A stretch of 11,633 nt of DNA from Gammaproteobacteria bacterium (GTDB taxonomy: Bacteria > Pseudomonadota > Gammaproteobacteria > Comchoanobacterales > Comchoanobacteraceae), in the NCBI GenBank assembly GCA_029243665.1, contig JAQWRO010000073.1, positions 1 through 11,633 on the forward strand, read 5' to 3'. Within the stretch, counting starts at the first letter, position 1. Each line of letters opens with the position of its first letter. The notes beneath the pieces are model-generated. The model had not been told where the DNA came from. It saw only the letters and a list, made by a program, of their open reading frames with translations, and searched no databases. A program made the position numbers and the translations under genes. Below, piece after piece: positions 1 through 7,981 of this stretch.

Positions 1-1069
1 CATCTGTTTGAGACAAACGTTCTAACCAATCATAACCTTCATCATCAGAACTTTCAGCCAACATGGATTGGCCACCTCCTGCTGATTGATAGACGTCTTC
101 TCTCAATGACTGAGCAGCAAAGGGTTCTAAAAGATTGACAGCCAGTGTCCCAGGAGAAACCACTGTGTTAATAACCAAATCCTTAACTGGTGAATCTTCA
201 TAAAAAAACAAGCCATTTAATTCACTTTTAAAATGCTTAACCATGAGTTTATCTACAAAATTAAAAAATCTGCCAATATACCAAATCGGTGAACACACAA
301 CCACAAGCATTATTTCTAATCCAGTTGGCTCATCTGCATCAGCCCCTCCCATCGTAAAGAAATGATACATTGATTCAAAAAATACATTTAATTTTTTACA
401 TATAAAATGAATGGTTGAAAATGCTGGCTCAAAAACTAAATCTTCAGCCAACGTAAAACAGGTGTTTAAAATGTATACAAAAATATCTTTAACCCCTTGA
501 AAGAAACTTTGTAAGGTCTGAAAACCAGGTATTTCCATACTTTTGATTTCTTCTAATTCTTTAGACACAACATCGGATTTATATCTTGAAATTTCATAAC
601 GGATATCAAAACATTTACCCTCCACAAAATGAAATATTTTGTTAATATCTGATTGATACCTAAAACCAAGTAAATGCATCATATTAAACATCCCTGCAAC
701 CTTATACAAACAATCGAACAACTTATGACAGATCTTTGAAAATACTTTATCTATTGTTTTTAAAGTAAACCTCGCAAAAAAATCAATCACTGCAAAGATG
801 CCTTTTAGAAGAAGTGCCAATGGGACAAATAACCAAAAAGCCCTTTTCGAAAAAGAGTCAAACTTATTCGACCATAATTTTAACTTGTGAATGAACCATA
901 CAGGAACTGTTAATAGATTAAAGATACATACATGAATAGTTATGGCAAAAAATTCCATCAGGCTTATTAAACTGTATAAAGCGATATAAACGGCATAATG
1001 TAAGTAGCTTATCCCAAAATGCACTTGACCTATGGCTTTATTACAGCTTTTTATAAATTGATTTTTCAT
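1..1069 (-). CDS. Unknown multi-pass membrane protein, tandem family member 5 (3' end outside window)
   Basis: I translated this frame by hand from the ATG at 1069; it stays open for 356 codons to the window edge, so the C-terminus is missing. I do not recognise the protein. Hydrophobic segments lie at about residues 24-60, 78-103, 196-222, 252-272 and 296-314. The middle (about 135-190) is polar, and the visible end is acidic and serine-rich (ESSDDEGYDW at 339-348). It is homologous to the next gene upstream: a VP pair at 55-56, SN at 67-68, VFEPAF at 212-217 and the pattern LVxxTVVxP near 298-306 all recur there in the same order. A second signature, LFxP...DFFxF (80-101) and FDIR (154-157), recurs in the family member starting at 4444. 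It starts 29 nt after the preceding stop, with only a weak ribosome-binding site (TTGAGAA), so it is probably co-transcribed with its neighbours. Certain: a coding membrane protein. Unknown: function and topology. Confidence 0.8.
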   Translation of the reverse strand, partial: MKNQFIKSCNKAIGQVHFGISYLHYAVYIALYSLISLMEFFAITIHVCIFNLLTVPVWFIHKLKLWSNKFDSFSKRAFWLFVPLALLLKGIFAVIDFFARFTLKTIDKVFSKICHKLFDCLYKVAGMFNMMHLLGFRYQSDINKIFHFVEGKCFDIRYEISRYKSDVVSKELEEIKSMEIPGFQTLQSFFQGVKDIFVYILNTCFTLAEDLVFEPAFSTIHFICKKLNVFFESMYHFFTMGGADADEPTGLEIMLVVVCSPIWYIGRFFNFVDKLMVKHFKSELNGLFFYEDSPVKDLVINTVVSPGTLAVNLLEPFAAQSLREDVYQSAGGGQSMLAESSDDEGYDWLERLSQTD

Positions 1070-1098
1070 ATTTTTTCTCAATATTGTCGAGTTTATTT

Positions 1099-2223
1099 CT
1101 AATCATGCCCAAATAATGATTGGGTAGGCTCATATAAATCTTTAAAAACGAACTCCATCTTGTCATATACACGGCTTTCACCTTTTATCCCATCATCATT
1201 TTCATTTGCAAAACAAGAAATAATCTCATTGGCACATACGGTAGGCACAGCTACAACAGTCATGACAAGAGATCCAGCACTGCCATACATTGTATCATTT
1301 TTTGTAAAAAATAATGCTGAAAGCACTGATAGAATACGAACTTCAACCCAGCATGCAAATAACTCAAATAATTTTGCAACGACTAAAATAGGTAAAAATA
1401 AAATACTACAAATAACCTGCATCCATGATGGTGTCTCAGTTTCTTTGCTATTCAGTGAAACAAACTCATAAATCTCCTCAAGTAGAAACACTGGAATAAT
1501 TATAAAAAAATAAATCACATAAAAAGCTGGTTCAAAAATGTACTCATAGAGCAACTTAAAACAGTCATTAATAGCATTCTGGGACCAATTTTTTAACGTG
1601 CTAAAAAATCCTTTAATAACTGTTTTATATGGCAATCTTAAAGTACTTTTTATATGATCTAAGTCACTCCGACGATACTTATTTATACCTTTAATAAACG
1701 CACCACACATGCTAAATAATGCATCATATTTGTTATTAAAATACTCAATATACCAACGGTAATTGTGACCAAAGGTATCAACATTTTCAATTAATCTTAA
1801 GCTCATTTGCTCTTCGAAATCTATATTATGGCTAAATAAACCACGAACAATCTGAGAAATAAAATTCTTTAGTACACTTGTTGAAATGTATGCTGACCAA
1901 GACAAAGCATTATAAATGGATCTTAAACTGAAAAAAGCAATTGAAGACATAGCATTAGCTAATATGGCTATAGGCAAAAGTAAAGGCATCCATTGGCTTG
2001 ATCGAGCATATAACTCTAATCGATTAGACAACACTCTCAAATAGTTTAATAACACCAGTGGCACTTTAACCAGTTGATACACTAATAACCCAAATAAATT
2101 TCTAGCTGCTAAAATAATGCTTATCAAGGCATGGCAATTAAGATACACAACATGCAACATCACACTTATAACTGAGATTAAATCTAGCGTTTTTTTACCA
2201 CAATTTTCAAAAAACTTAGTCAT
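1099..2223 (-). CDS. Unknown multi-pass membrane protein, tandem family member 4
   Basis: This is a complete 374-residue protein that I do not recognise. Hydrophobic segments lie at about 17-60, 78-100, 224-250, 268-292 and 318-335. Residues 130-200 are polar and rich in aromatic and charged residues, and the last 35 residues are polar. The ATG at 2223 is well supported by AAAGG seven bases upstream. It is the closest relative in the window of the gene starting at 1069. The shared points are KVP at 53-55 (TVP there), LSN at 65-67 (WSN there), IFEPAF at 229-234 (VFEPAF there) and LVMTVVAVP at 319-327. The motif PSW at 265-267, followed by a proline (278) and FE (286-287), also resembles the gene starting at 5654. 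A gap of 65 nt precedes it, the largest in the block. I infer an inner-membrane location because there is no cleavable signal sequence and no beta-barrel pattern. Confidence 0.85.
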   Translation of the reverse strand: MTKFFENCGKKTLDLISVISVMLHVVYLNCHALISIILAARNLFGLLVYQLVKVPLVLLNYLRVLSNRLELYARSSQWMPLLLPIAILANAMSSIAFFSLRSIYNALSWSAYISTSVLKNFISQIVRGLFSHNIDFEEQMSLRLIENVDTFGHNYRWYIEYFNNKYDALFSMCGAFIKGINKYRRSDLDHIKSTLRLPYKTVIKGFFSTLKNWSQNAINDCFKLLYEYIFEPAFYVIYFFIIIPVFLLEEIYEFVSLNSKETETPSWMQVICSILFLPILVVAKLFELFACWVEVRILSVLSALFFTKNDTMYGSAGSLVMTVVAVPTVCANEIISCFANENDDGIKGESRVYDKMEFVFKDLYEPTQSLFGHD

Positions 2224-2288
2224 ATCATCACCTTTAAAAAACTATGCTAACAAAAAAATCAAAAAAGCTCCATAAATTTAGATATCTT
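2224..2288 (-). other. Longest intergenic gap, with T-rich tracts
   Basis: This 65-nt gap is the longest non-coding stretch in the window. The coding strand carries three T runs (six, seven and six), an 8-bp palindrome AGATATCT near its upstream end and the ribosome-binding site of the next gene. I found no stem able to make an intrinsic terminator with these T runs, and no convincing -35/-10 pair, so its role is open. Confidence 0.4.
2231..2235 (-). promoter_or_regulatory. Ribosome-binding site of the gene starting at 2223
   Basis: On the coding strand AAAGG lies seven bases before the ATG at 2223. It is one of the better ribosome-binding sites in the membrane-protein block and fixes this start. 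Confidence 0.6.
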
Positions 2289-3425
2289 TCATGCACTTAG
2301 ATTATCTTCGTGAGATCTTTCCAGAGATGAAGAATCCAAAGGCAATCCAGGAACTATTGGAGATTTATTTTTAATTAACATCTCTTCAGCTTCGGAACTT
2401 GTACTATGATCCAACGCCTCTGAAGGTAAATTATAAAGTGACCATACCTTCGATATCCTATCAGAGGGACCAATAAAGATAAAATTAAGAAGCTCATAAA
2501 TACTATGGAGCACACCAAGGGTGAAACTTAACGCGACGCACAATAAACCTACCACAACGACAATAAAGGCATGCATCAAGGAAATCATACCCTCAGGCTC
2601 CAATTGCAATGCATCAATGGTTGCATGATACTCATTGTGCCACTCTGGATTTAGTATATAAGTTAAAAAGATTAATAAGGCAAAAAAAGTTGTTAAAAAA
2701 AATACTTTAGGTGGCCCCTCCCCATTAAATGTGTTATTTAATTCATTTGAACTTAAATACATATAAAGCCTAGAAGAGAAAAATTTAGGGAATGGTTTTA
2801 AAAAATCAATCAACATGTTTTTAAATGCTATAATTTGCTCATTGATTTGTTTCAACATTGGATATTCATCCATAAATGAATGGTTCTTATGTTTTATTTC
2901 ATCGAAAACCCCTATCGCATTCGAACAACGAAGTATAAAAAAATCAAAGTTTTGAGTATAGATCATGCTTGATGTTTTCTTAATATTGAAACGAGCTGTA
3001 TTTAACAATCTAACCAAAACATATACGCAGACATCCTCATAAAAGCTTTGAGTTGTCACAAAAAACACATCTAGGAGTAGTTTGATTAATTTTATTTCGA
3101 ATCTAAAGAGACCGAACAGTACAAAAGCAAAAATATCCAATATAATATCAAAGAAAATTGAAGAATTATTTCGCATACTGTACCCGAATGAACTCAACTG
3201 AGCTCTTTTGCGATTAAATACATTTGATTCACAAAAATAATATTGATTTATGAGATAGAAAAACATAAAGAATATGCAATTTATAACCCCAAAAATAATT
3301 GCGCTGGTATAAATAATAGCGTTTAAGAGAAGCTCTATCAAAAAACTGAACCCAATCAAAGTAATTTTGACAATATAAACTCTACAAATATCTAAACTTT
3401 TTTTAATAAATTTCATACCTAGCAT
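2289..3425 (-). CDS. Unknown multi-pass membrane protein, tandem block member 3
   Basis: This is a 378-residue protein, counted from the ATG at 3425. That start is preferred to the TTG at 3431 because AAAGATAG lies a few bases upstream; an ATG at 3416, giving MKFIKKSL, is also possible and would resemble the short basic starts of its neighbours. I do not recognise it. Very hydrophobic stretches, rich in Phe, Ile and Leu, lie at about 20-60, 89-124, 241-259 and 281-318. Residues 145-235 are polar. The tail (about 335-378) is polar with an acidic patch (SSEAEEML, 343-350). The order of segments matches the other four genes. A region at 277-316 looks like the matching region of the gene starting at 1069, but sequence similarity to the family is weak, so membership rests mostly on layout and position. 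It starts 26 nt after the preceding stop. By eye it is among the most AT-rich genes in the window. Confidence 0.8.
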   Translation of the reverse strand: MLGMKFIKKSLDICRVYIVKITLIGFSFLIELLLNAIIYTSAIIFGVINCIFFMFFYLINQYYFCESNVFNRKRAQLSSFGYSMRNNSSIFFDIILDIFAFVLFGLFRFEIKLIKLLLDVFFVTTQSFYEDVCVYVLVRLLNTARFNIKKTSSMIYTQNFDFFILRCSNAIGVFDEIKHKNHSFMDEYPMLKQINEQIIAFKNMLIDFLKPFPKFFSSRLYMYLSSNELNNTFNGEGPPKVFFLTTFFALLIFLTYILNPEWHNEYHATIDALQLEPEGMISLMHAFIVVVVGLLCVALSFTLGVLHSIYELLNFIFIGPSDRISKVWSLYNLPSEALDHSTSSEAEEMLIKNKSPIVPGLPLDSSSLERSHEDNLSA

Positions 3426-3451
3426 AATCAACTATCTTTAATTTAGCTTAC

Positions 3452-4444
3452 TTAATTTTTTTTATCAAAATGAAACAAGAGACCTTTTACTAAGATAGCC
3501 TTATCATACTTTGAAAACAAGCTCATGCCCAAACTATTTAACTTTTTTGACTGTACATTCATTAATCTACTATGTTTTTTTATTTCTTTGGAACAAGCGG
3601 TATGACGATACTTCGCAGTCGATGGGAAATACAATGTATCTGTTGCACGCATGATTAGTGAACAATGCTTCACAGCCTGCCCAATTAGAGTTGCAAAATT
3701 TGCAATAACATTCACCACTACAAGAAAGCAGCCTCTTACAAGTCCTGTTGCAAAAACCGGGGAAATATTATCTGCTTTGATACCAAATAAAGTCACACTT
3801 ATACTTAATAAGGTAAGCCAAAAATATTTTTCAGATTGTGATTGCTTTAAATCTTCATACCATTGTGCATTTAAGAGAGATAATTTTTCAAAACCATTAT
3901 TGATAAATCTTACAATACTATTTGTAGTCATGTTTGAATTTTGACAGTAGATATAGCTGATTTGATTGTTTACATCTGGGCTTTTAGAATTTAAATCTTT
4001 TATTAAAATTGATATTGTTTTAAGTCTAATGTCATAATATTTTGAATATTCAAAACGTATCACCTTATCTACTAAATTTTGATTTACAATCAAAAACTTT
4101 AAATCACCCAATACCAAGCTAAGCGCTTCCTTAAAAGACTTACTTGAAGGAAGTACGAATTGTAAAAAAAAGTCGGCAACCATGTGTGTTATAGTGGCAA
4201 CAGATAAAATAAATGGAAAAAATAATTTAGTTGTTGAAGTAACTCTAGTCATGTATTCAAAAGCATTCAACAAGGTCATTACCAAAAACTTTAGCACTTG
4301 TGTGACTACAAAAAAACTATAAGTAATCAGACGCACAACATCGTAAACAATTAAGCCTATATTTAAAGCAAATATCTCAGTGACAACAACAATGAATGCC
4401 AATATTTTAGATATAAAAATTAATAATGTTTTTATTTTTTCCAC
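3452..4444 (-). CDS. Unknown multi-pass membrane protein, tandem family member 2, non-ATG start
   Basis: This protein, which I do not recognise, has about 330 residues if it begins at the GTG at 4444. The open frame extends to a TTG at 4504, which would overlap the upstream gene by 32 nt and add 20 polar residues. No in-frame ATG occurs until residue 56, inside a membrane segment, so a non-ATG start is forced. GTG is chosen because it gives a short basic start (MEKIK) like the neighbours, but no good ribosome-binding site precedes any candidate. Hydrophobic segments lie at about 5-60, 74-98, 208-222 and 226-257. The basic tail (280-330) differs from the acidic tails of its neighbours. Family membership is supported by LFFP (74-77), DFFLQF (91-96) and KYYDIR (135-140), which match LFVP, DFFARF and KCFDIR in the gene starting at 1069, in the same order and at nearly the same spacing. 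Translation may be coupled to the upstream gene, whose stop lies 28 nt before the GTG. Confidence 0.75.
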   Translation of the reverse strand: MEKIKTLLIFISKILAFIVVVTEIFALNIGLIVYDVVRLITYSFFVVTQVLKFLVMTLLNAFEYMTRVTSTTKLFFPFILSVATITHMVADFFLQFVLPSSKSFKEALSLVLGDLKFLIVNQNLVDKVIRFEYSKYYDIRLKTISILIKDLNSKSPDVNNQISYIYCQNSNMTTNSIVRFINNGFEKLSLLNAQWYEDLKQSQSEKYFWLTLLSISVTLFGIKADNISPVFATGLVRGCFLVVVNVIANFATLIGQAVKHCSLIMRATDTLYFPSTAKYRHTACSKEIKKHSRLMNVQSKKLNSLGMSLFSKYDKAILVKGLLFHFDKKN

Positions 4445-4472
4445 AAGAATCAATTCGCCATACAGTCGGTCA

Positions 4473-5654
4473 TCAATTTTTAACCAATTTCTTGGGTGGA
4501 TCAAATGCCATTAAATCATTGGCATTGATGATCGAAGAAAGATTATCTAGCTCAGACTTATAGCAAGTAATTGTTTTACTACGAACTGGCTGGGACTCAG
4601 GCTTGATTAATTCTAGGCTTGGCCAATACTTATCAGCGACATCTCCCGCTGTTAAACACAAAGTAAATATAATATCTAAGGGGATTAAAGCAATATCTAG
4701 TGCCGACTTAAAAACATGTCCAACAATCCCTATTGTGTTTTCGAAAATATGATAGATCAACCAAGGTATAAACATATTGACTGCAACCCATGACTCAACA
4801 GCACTATGATCAAAATCTTTTTTATCACAACAAAGTTGATAAAATTGACGAAGTTTTTCTTGTATATGTTGTAGCTCATCTCTTAAGACGACTAATTTAT
4901 GTCTGATCAAGCCAATCAAACCCACCACAGGCCCTATGGTTAATTGTAAAACTATCATCGTCACTCTGGCAAAAACATCTATAGAAGTTGTTGAGCAAAG
5001 ACTTACCCAAGAAGTTTCTTTATTAACTTCTCCATTTCCTCCATAAAAATTACGACTTTGAATGATATTTAAATATCTTGTTTTGTTAAGATAATTATCC
5101 TCAGCAGATTCACATATTGATGTAAGTAAGCTGAACTTACACCACTTTAAAAAAGAAAAATTAATTTTAAACAAGAGCGCTACCAAGCCTGGATTTGTTT
5201 TCCCATTTTTATTATAGACATCAATTAAATCAAACAATGTATGCATAAAAGTACCAAAGATTATAATGATTCTAACACAATGCCCTATGAATAACTCAAG
5301 CTCTCTATTGATGATTGATGCGAGCTTGTAAATGACATAAGATCCCAGATTAAAGGTATACGTCCAAAAAAGATTTATCAACTGGCTTTGCCATTTCATT
5401 TTTGAACAAAATTGATGCAAATACTTACAAGATCCCTTAACTGTCTGCATCGATAATAATGGTACAAATGCAAAACATCTCGCACAAACTGCAAATATAT
5501 CAAGCAATTCATGGGCAAAATGCGCTAGCATATGGTACGCACCAAATATAATGGTAAAAACAAGGCTTAAGAGATAAGAACATATGTTAAAAACTGCAGT
5601 AACAAACATATTGATAATATAAAGTAGTGGATGTTGATTCATTTCATGTGTCAT
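4473..5654 (-). CDS. Unknown multi-pass membrane protein, first gene after bamA
   Basis: This is a 393-residue protein from the ATG at 5654. An in-frame TTG at 5660 lies only four bases from the same ribosome-binding site, so ATG, at ten bases, is preferred. I do not recognise it. Hydrophobic stretches lie at about 10-68, 93-145, 157-180, 227-250 and 290-335, with a charged, possibly coiled-coil stretch at 251-272 and a polar tail from about 340. It contains about 13 cysteines, many inside or beside membrane segments, which is high for such a protein. SW at 288-289, then a proline (297) and FE (304-305), echoes PSW...P...FE of the gene starting at 2223, but most of the sequence does not align by eye, so it is only a probable distant relative. 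It begins 45 nt after the bamA stop with no visible terminator between, so co-transcription with bamA is likely. It is not Skp, LpxD or FabZ, the usual genes here. Confidence 0.8.
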   Translation of the reverse strand: MTHEMNQHPLLYIINMFVTAVFNICSYLLSLVFTIIFGAYHMLAHFAHELLDIFAVCARCFAFVPLLSMQTVKGSCKYLHQFCSKMKWQSQLINLFWTYTFNLGSYVIYKLASIINRELELFIGHCVRIIIIFGTFMHTLFDLIDVYNKNGKTNPGLVALLFKINFSFLKWCKFSLLTSICESAEDNYLNKTRYLNIIQSRNFYGGNGEVNKETSWVSLCSTTSIDVFARVTMIVLQLTIGPVVGLIGLIRHKLVVLRDELQHIQEKLRQFYQLCCDKKDFDHSAVESWVAVNMFIPWLIYHIFENTIGIVGHVFKSALDIALIPLDIIFTLCLTAGDVADKYWPSLELIKPESQPVRSKTITCYKSELDNLSSIINANDLMAFDPPKKLVKN

Positions 5655-5664
5655 AAACAATAAA

Positions 5665-5670
5665 CTCCTT
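5665..5670 (-). promoter_or_regulatory. Strong ribosome-binding site after bamA
   Basis: The coding strand reads AAGGAG ten bases before the ATG at 5654 and four bases before a TTG at 5660. It is the strongest ribosome-binding site in the membrane-protein block. A TAATAT hexamer lies a little upstream, but I see no partner -35 box. Confidence 0.6.
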
Positions 5671-5699
5671 TAGGGCCTGATATTAGCTCAACCATATAT

Positions 5700-7970
5700 T
5701 TAAAAATCCATACCTAAAGCAAAGTCAATCTCATTAAAATCATCGCCTGCTTTATCATTGAATGCTTTAGCAAATGTAAATCCGATGGGTAACTGTCCCA
5801 TTCTCAATAAAATCATAAGTCCATATGAACCTCGCAAATCATCTGCATCGAAATGATTTTCAAACACATTACCCACATCCACAAACAATGCTGTTTCAAA
5901 TGGATTATTTTCAATAAATGGTGTTGGGAAATATAAATTTGCACTGAATGCAGTTAATAAATCACCACCAATCGCATCACCTTTACTATCTTTAGGACCT
6001 AATGAGTAGCCATGATAGTTTCTGACTGTCCCAAAACCACCTGCATGAAAACGTTTGAAGAACGGTAGCTCTCCTGAAAAAGCATCGTAGCCTTGCCCGT
6101 ATGACACCTTAGGACTAAGCTCTAGCTTAAATTTTTCTTTAGGATTTAGCTCATAAAGATCTACTCTATAACGATCTGTGATGGTCGCTGTATAATAAGT
6201 GATTTCATGCGGAAAAACTGGCAAACCTACTTCTAAGGAAGCATTGAACTTATTTTGATAGTTTTTTTCGTAACGAGCATGCCCTAAACCTAACTTTAGA
6301 GCAAAATTAGTATAAGAGTTACCATGGTCATTTATAAAGTTTTGGACCTGTTGTGAATAATCATCCCTATCTTTAAATTCGGTCTGTTCAATGTTAAAGC
6401 CAACATCAATCTTTGAATAACGTGTTGCAGGTATGCCATAAACCATCGACAAACCAACATTATTCGATTTATAGTCAGTTGCTTTAGCATGATCAGTATC
6501 AATAGACGAATAATAGAGTTTTGTTGATCTAGAAATACCATAGTCGGTAAAGAAAGGATCCAGGTGAGATAAACTCGCCGTCAGAGCAGTTTTAGTAGAT
6601 TTAACCCCTAAGATGACCTGATTACCTGTGCCAAAAAAGTTTTTAAACTTTAAATCTCCTCCTAGCGTTAAACCAGCACTTTTACCCCAGCCGACTTCAC
6701 CCATGATACTATTGACTGAATCTTTCTCTGATAAATCATAGTCAATATCCACCTGATCACTAAAACCTGGAACAGGATTAATCTTATAATTCACATCCTC
6801 AAAATATTCTAGACCTAACAATCTATTTTTTGATGCATCTAATTCCTTTTGAGAAAATCGTTGACCTTCATTTTGCTTTAAGTAACGTCGAATCATCGTC
6901 GAGTTAGATAAATCATTCCCATGGAAATTTATCTTTCTAATGTGGTAAACCTTTTCAGGTTTAATATTTAGTTTAATCCTAACTTCATTTTTCTTACTAT
7001 CTATGGTTTGTTCGGGAATAACAGTTGCATACGCATAACCCATGTCTTTAAGGTAGGCCTGAATAGACTGCATCAATTTCATAAGCTCTGTTCTTGAGAA
7101 AGGTTGATGCTCTATTGCCTCTTGCATGATCGCAATCGATTTTGGCAACTGCACTGGCGAGTCTATCTTTAAAGACTGAACAATGTACTGATCGCCTTCA
7201 TATAATTCGATGTTTACGTTTGCATAACTTGTTTTTGAATCAAGCTCAACATCTTTTTTCAAAACATCAAACTCAAGGTAGCCTCGATCATAATAATATT
7301 CATAAAGCATTGCAATCGACTGATCAAAATTAGCTTCTGAATAAACATATGTGCCACCCAACCAACTTAAAAGACTAAACCTTTGCATTCCTATGGCCCA
7401 CTCTAAAGTGCCATCTGAGTAAAGCTTATTCCCTTTGATATTAATTGACCCATAAGTACTTTGTTTATTTTCTTCAACAACAACAGAAATTCTGACTTTG
7501 CCAATACTTTTTTTAAGCTCGGGCTTGATGTCAATATTTGAGTATCCCTTGCTTTTATATTCTTGACTAATGGCATATATAAAGTGTTTAAGTTTGGTTG
7601 GATTCAGTGGTCGGCCTATTTTAATACCAATGGATTGAGCCATTTTATCCAGTTCTTTATCACCAATGGTATTATTACCCTCAAAACTAATAGAACTTAT
7701 AATAGGCTCTTCTATAAAAGTGAAAGAAAGTTTCCCATCACTGTATTGACTTGCTATTGACTCAAAATATTGGCTTTCATACAGCTTTTTAATTTGTTTT
7801 GAGACTGCTTCATCTGTCGCTTGATCACCAACACCAAGATCTATCCATGGAGATAATGTATCTTTTGTTAAACGATGAAGACCATTATACTCAATTGAAG
7901 AAATTTGCTTATTATCTGCAAAACTAAATGTAATAAAAAAACATAATAAAAGTCTAAAAAGTACTCTCAC
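5700..7970 (-). CDS. bamA: Outer-membrane protein assembly factor BamA
   Basis: BamA is the core of the BAM complex, which folds beta-barrel proteins into the outer membrane. The 756-residue protein is somewhat shorter than E. coli BamA (about 810). It starts with a signal peptide (residues 1-18, ending SFA). Five POTRA domains follow at roughly 23-89, 90-168, 172-259, 262-339 and 342-415, with typical signatures such as FEGNNTIGDKEL (96-107). A 16-strand-type barrel runs from about 420 to the end and finishes in a terminal phenylalanine (FALGMDF), as in outer-membrane beta-signals. The GTG start at 7970 has AAGGTG five bases upstream. An oddity is the conserved loop-6 motif VRGF/VRGY, which reads VRNY at 649-652, so the glycine is replaced by asparagine; the following LGP and DAIGG are kept. 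It lies 21 nt after cdsA, where dxr and rseP usually intervene, and is followed by unknown membrane proteins rather than skp. Identification is secure. Confidence 0.97.
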   Translation of the reverse strand: MRVLFRLLLCFFITFSFADNKQISSIEYNGLHRLTKDTLSPWIDLGVGDQATDEAVSKQIKKLYESQYFESIASQYSDGKLSFTFIEEPIISSISFEGNNTIGDKELDKMAQSIGIKIGRPLNPTKLKHFIYAISQEYKSKGYSNIDIKPELKKSIGKVRISVVVEENKQSTYGSINIKGNKLYSDGTLEWAIGMQRFSLLSWLGGTYVYSEANFDQSIAMLYEYYYDRGYLEFDVLKKDVELDSKTSYANVNIELYEGDQYIVQSLKIDSPVQLPKSIAIMQEAIEHQPFSRTELMKLMQSIQAYLKDMGYAYATVIPEQTIDSKKNEVRIKLNIKPEKVYHIRKINFHGNDLSNSTMIRRYLKQNEGQRFSQKELDASKNRLLGLEYFEDVNYKINPVPGFSDQVDIDYDLSEKDSVNSIMGEVGWGKSAGLTLGGDLKFKNFFGTGNQVILGVKSTKTALTASLSHLDPFFTDYGISRSTKLYYSSIDTDHAKATDYKSNNVGLSMVYGIPATRYSKIDVGFNIEQTEFKDRDDYSQQVQNFINDHGNSYTNFALKLGLGHARYEKNYQNKFNASLEVGLPVFPHEITYYTATITDRYRVDLYELNPKEKFKLELSPKVSYGQGYDAFSGELPFFKRFHAGGFGTVRNYHGYSLGPKDSKGDAIGGDLLTAFSANLYFPTPFIENNPFETALFVDVGNVFENHFDADDLRGSYGLMILLRMGQLPIGFTFAKAFNDKAGDDFNEIDFALGMDF

Positions 7971-7975
7971 ACCAA

Positions 7976-7981
7976 CACCTT
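7976..7981 (-). promoter_or_regulatory. Ribosome-binding site of bamA, supporting a GTG start
   Basis: The coding strand reads AAGGTG five bases before the GTG at 7970, just after a run of A residues. It supports GTG as the start, since no ATG lies close enough to encode the signal peptide. Confidence 0.6.

Noticed and set aside
1108..1124. Inverted repeat CCCAA...TTGGG at the 3' end of the gene at 1099-2223
   Set aside because: The stem has only 5 bp, lies inside the coding region and is not followed by a T run, so it does not qualify as an intrinsic terminator.
1160..1471. Plus-strand open frame of 103 codons
   Set aside because: It lies wholly opposite a convincing membrane-protein gene, has no ribosome-binding site worth noting and gives a composition without recognisable features.
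2224..2288. Possible intrinsic terminator in the T-rich gap
   Set aside because: T runs are present, but no stable stem precedes them.
3651..3944. Plus-strand open frame of 97 codons
   Set aside because: It is an antisense shadow of the membrane-protein gene at 3452-4444, which shares signatures with its neighbours.
4473..5654. Gene after bamA as Skp/OmpH
   Set aside because: Skp is a small, soluble, signal-peptide-bearing coiled-coil protein; this one is 393 residues with many membrane segments.
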